From: Blautia sp. BIOML-A1
GTDB lineage: Bacteria > Bacillota > Clostridia > Lachnospirales > Lachnospiraceae
Assembly: GCF_009883055.1 (NCBI RefSeq)
Contig: NZ_WWVR01000001.1
Span: forward strand, 248,001-312,000
Direction: 5' to 3'
DNA: 64,000 nucleotides
The position numbers and the translations under genes were made by a program. Within the stretch, counting starts at the first letter, position 1, and each line of letters starts with the position of its first letter. Positions 61,927-64,000 of this stretch are shown here, piece by piece. A model generated the notes under the pieces. It was not told the origin of the DNA. It did not search any database and saw nothing but the letters and a program-made list of their open reading frames with translations.

Positions 61927-62844
61927 ATGAAAGAATTAGAATTTCTGGAGAAACAAAATGTTTCCCCGGAGCTGATAAAAAGAGCGGAGGAATTCAGACA
62001 GGCTTATCCGGTAAAGGATGAAGTGGCAGGAAGAATTATCAGGCCATCGATTCCCTTCTATGGAAAGGAGATCCTGGAGATGGCAATCGCGGCCATCCTT
62101 CAGGGTCAGAACCTGCTTCTGACCGGACCGAAGGCAACCGGAAAGAATATTCTAGCTGAGAATCTGGCATATATTTTTAACCGTCCGTCCTACAATGTAT
62201 CCTTTCATGTAAATACCAGCAGCGGAGACCTGATCGGAACAGATACCTTCGAGGATAATGAGGTGAAGCTTCGGAAGGGAAGTATTTACCGCTGTGCGGA
62301 GTATGGCGGATTTGGTATTCTGGATGAGATCAATATGGCCAAAAACGATGCGGTATCTGTGCTCCATGCAACACTGGATTACCGGCGTTCCATTGATGTG
62401 CCGGGATATGACAAGATTGACCTTCATCCGGCAGCGAGATTTATCGGAACCATGAACTATGGCTATGCAGGAACCAAGGAACTGAACGAAGCACTGGTTT
62501 CCCGTTTCCTTGTCATTGATATGCCTGCACAGACAGAGGAGACGCTTGGCTTTATTTTTAAAGAAATGTTTCCTGATGCGAAGGAAAAAGCAGTGGAACA
62601 GTTTGTCGGACTGTTTCTGGATCTCCAGCTCAAGGCACTGAACAGCGAGATTTCCACCAAGGCACTGGATCTTCGTGGACTGCTGGCCGCAATGAGGATC
62701 ATTAAGGTGGGACTTTCACCGGCTCTTGCTGTGCAGATGGGAGTTGTCAACAAGACCTTTGATATCTTTGAAAAGGAAATCGTAGAGGATGTTGTCCGAA
62801 CAAGGATTCCGAAAGAATGGACCAGAGAGGATATCTATGAATAG
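61927..62844 (+). CDS. MoxR-type AAA ATPase
   Basis: The 305-aa AAA+ ATPase remodels partner proteins, usually together with a VWA-domain protein. The Walker A region is GPKATGKN (67-74), with Asn74 where Ser or Thr is normal. Walker B is FGILDEINMAKND, and the sensor/arginine finger region is FIGTMNYGYAGTKELNEALVSRFL. It overlaps the next gene by 8 bases. The GTNYG-like FIGTMNYGYAG motif fits the CbbQ/NirQ/NorQ-type branch. Confidence 0.9.
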   Translation: MKELEFLEKQNVSPELIKRAEEFRQAYPVKDEVAGRIIRPSIPFYGKEILEMAIAAILQGQNLLLTGPKATGKNILAENLAYIFNRPSYNVSFHVNTSSGDLIGTDTFEDNEVKLRKGSIYRCAEYGGFGILDEINMAKNDAVSVLHATLDYRRSIDVPGYDKIDLHPAARFIGTMNYGYAGTKELNEALVSRFLVIDMPAQTEETLGFIFKEMFPDAKEKAVEQFVGLFLDLQLKALNSEISTKALDLRGLLAAMRIIKVGLSPALAVQMGVVNKTFDIFEKEIVEDVVRTRIPKEWTREDIYE

Positions 62845-64000
62845 AGAAGAACCACTGGAAATAGAAGACAGCCGGCTGGAACTGGAAAACCGCATCCGCA
62901 ATCTTCTGTGGACAGTCAGCGGTGATTATAAACTGGATATGAAACCGGATATTTCACTCTTTCTCCGCTCGAGGGCGATCGCTCTTTACGACGGAATCAA
63001 ACAGGGAGCCCTGGCAAGATTTTATGATAAAGATCTTCTGGGGCTTTATCTGGTCAAAAAAGTATTTCTTCAGGCAGGAGAGGGTGAACTGACAGCCGTT
63101 GCTCAGCTTTGCATTGAAGAGGCGATCGGAGAAAAAATATGCGAAGAACGTCCGGGGATCCGGAGCATGCAGAGAGAGGCCTTCGAGGATATTCTGGATC
63201 AGGAATTTGAGGAGATGCCGTCACAGAAGGATCTCCTTGGAAGGCTGAAGGTTGCTGTTTTGAGGCGAAGACTGGATGGCGGAGAATACGGGGTGGAGCG
63301 CAGGATGGTGCCCTTTATGGAACTCGTGATCCGGGCGGGAGAAGCGAAGGATACTATGGAACTGATCCGGGTGATCGACGAACTGTATAATACGCTTGTT
63401 GATCCGATGTTTGAGAGACTTCACGGAAATCTTGAGCGGGTGCTGGCGGTTACGCTGGAAGAACTGACAGAGTATTCCTGGGAAGATTTTCTCTCAGAAG
63501 AAATGTATGAGGAAGCTCTTGAGAGTTATGTGGAACAGCTGACAACCAATATGACCGGTATGGAAGATCGCTCTGTGACAGAAGAAATGGAAGAAAAACG
63601 TCACAAAAAGAAAAATATCACTGTGGTCACGCCGGAGATGCTGGAAAAAGCCTATACTTATGTAGAATTAAATTATGGAAAAACTTATCTCAGTGAAGCG
63701 GAGGAAAAAAGGATCAACTATCTGATGTGTCGGGGAGTCCACAGTGACTGCAGCCTTTATTTTACGGAGGGGATCCTTAAGAATCCTGCAAAACGGAATT
63801 ATCAGTATGAGTATGCAAAACGTCTGAGAAACAAGAATATCTGGCTGTATCATGACAAACACAGGATTGTGAAGAGAAACATTTCTGTATTGACGGATAC
63901 TCTTCGAAAGTCACTTGTCCTTCGGAGTGAAACGCAGACAGTTCTCTCGGACAGAGGACAGATCGTTCCGTCCAGGCTCTGGAGGATCGGAAGAAGCCGG
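62837..64000 (+). CDS. MoxR partner, probable VWA (NorD/CoxE-like) protein, partial
   Basis: ATG 62837 lies inside the MoxR gene, and the frame stays open for 388 codons to the window end. The visible part is charged, helical and without membrane spans. It contains ALDDGIKQGALARFYDKDL-like text in the form ALYDGIKQGALARFY, a Glu-rich centre and EKRHKKKNITVVTPEMLEKA. The MIDAS motif of a VWA domain is not yet reached. The assignment rests on gene coupling with a MoxR ATPase, a standard pairing. It probably forms a MoxR-VWA chaperone pair. Confidence 0.7.
   Translation, partial: MNREEPLEIEDSRLELENRIRNLLWTVSGDYKLDMKPDISLFLRSRAIALYDGIKQGALARFYDKDLLGLYLVKKVFLQAGEGELTAVAQLCIEEAIGEKICEERPGIRSMQREAFEDILDQEFEEMPSQKDLLGRLKVAVLRRRLDGGEYGVERRMVPFMELVIRAGEAKDTMELIRVIDELYNTLVDPMFERLHGNLERVLAVTLEELTEYSWEDFLSEEMYEEALESYVEQLTTNMTGMEDRSVTEEMEEKRHKKKNITVVTPEMLEKAYTYVELNYGKTYLSEAEEKRINYLMCRGVHSDCSLYFTEGILKNPAKRNYQYEYAKRLRNKNIWLYHDKHRIVKRNISVLTDTLRKSLVLRSETQTVLSDRGQIVPSRLWRIGRSR

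Overview
The window looks like chromosome of a spore-forming Lachnospiraceae bacterium (class Clostridia). The evidence is the sporulation gene order yabP - divIC - spoIIE - tilS - hpt - ftsH, a CotS-like spore coat kinase, T-box control of a short ProRS, type III glutamine synthetase, and AGGAGG ribosome sites throughout. The genus cannot be fixed from the sequence alone. About half the window (1 to roughly 30.3 kb) is an integrated element: a siphovirus prophage followed by a serine-recombinase module.

1-19.3 kb: prophage morphogenesis genes, all on the + strand. The order is small unknown genes, terminase small and large subunits, a holin-like protein, portal, ClpP-like head protease, HK97 capsid, connector, head closure protein, gp10-like protein, tail chaperone G/GT (with a classic A AAA AAC -1 slippery site), a very long tape measure, Dit and Tal. 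An antisense RelE/Phd-type toxin-antitoxin moron sits between the tail chaperone and the tape measure. The phage looks damaged. The tail terminator is cut after about 33 codons and joined to the C-terminal end of an SPFH/prohibitin-like gene, no major tail protein gene is visible, and Tal runs out of frame into the last third of an endolysin. A gene remnant lies at 491-730 beside a cluster of rare restriction sites.

19.5-30.3 kb: three large serine recombinases. Between recombinases 2 and 3 lie a small unknown gene, a possible RNA-regulated toxin locus, a divergently transcribed XRE repressor with paired operators, and a RepA-like ATPase. The toxin locus has a strong promoter, a leader and two 53-nt repeats that fold into paired hairpins with compensatory base changes, a long terminator-like hairpin, and then a 220-aa PBECR4-like nuclease gene. 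That is the layout of a type III toxin-antitoxin system, but with a toxin family I do not know from such systems. Recombinase 3 has lost the usual zinc ribbon and carries a domain repeated in the two genes behind it.

30.8-64 kb: ordinary chromosome. An operon holds threonylcarbamoyl-AMP synthase, RpiB, dCMP deaminase and an LTA-synthase-like membrane protein. It is followed by T-box-proS-cca, cotS-like, a phosphoglucomutase, mazG, HU, rqcP, yabP, divIC, spoIIE, tilS, hpt and ftsH. Next come a GH13 amylase, a polar amino-acid ABC transporter, purB, purA, a membrane-HAD fusion, a SEC-C protein, a YdcF-like protein, tRNA-Val and tRNA-Met, a lipid kinase, glnN, and a MoxR ATPase with its partner gene, which runs off the end. 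yabQ is missing and SpoIIE lacks its multi-span membrane domain, but its promoter keeps the 21-bp spacing typical of Spo0A-activated spoIIE.
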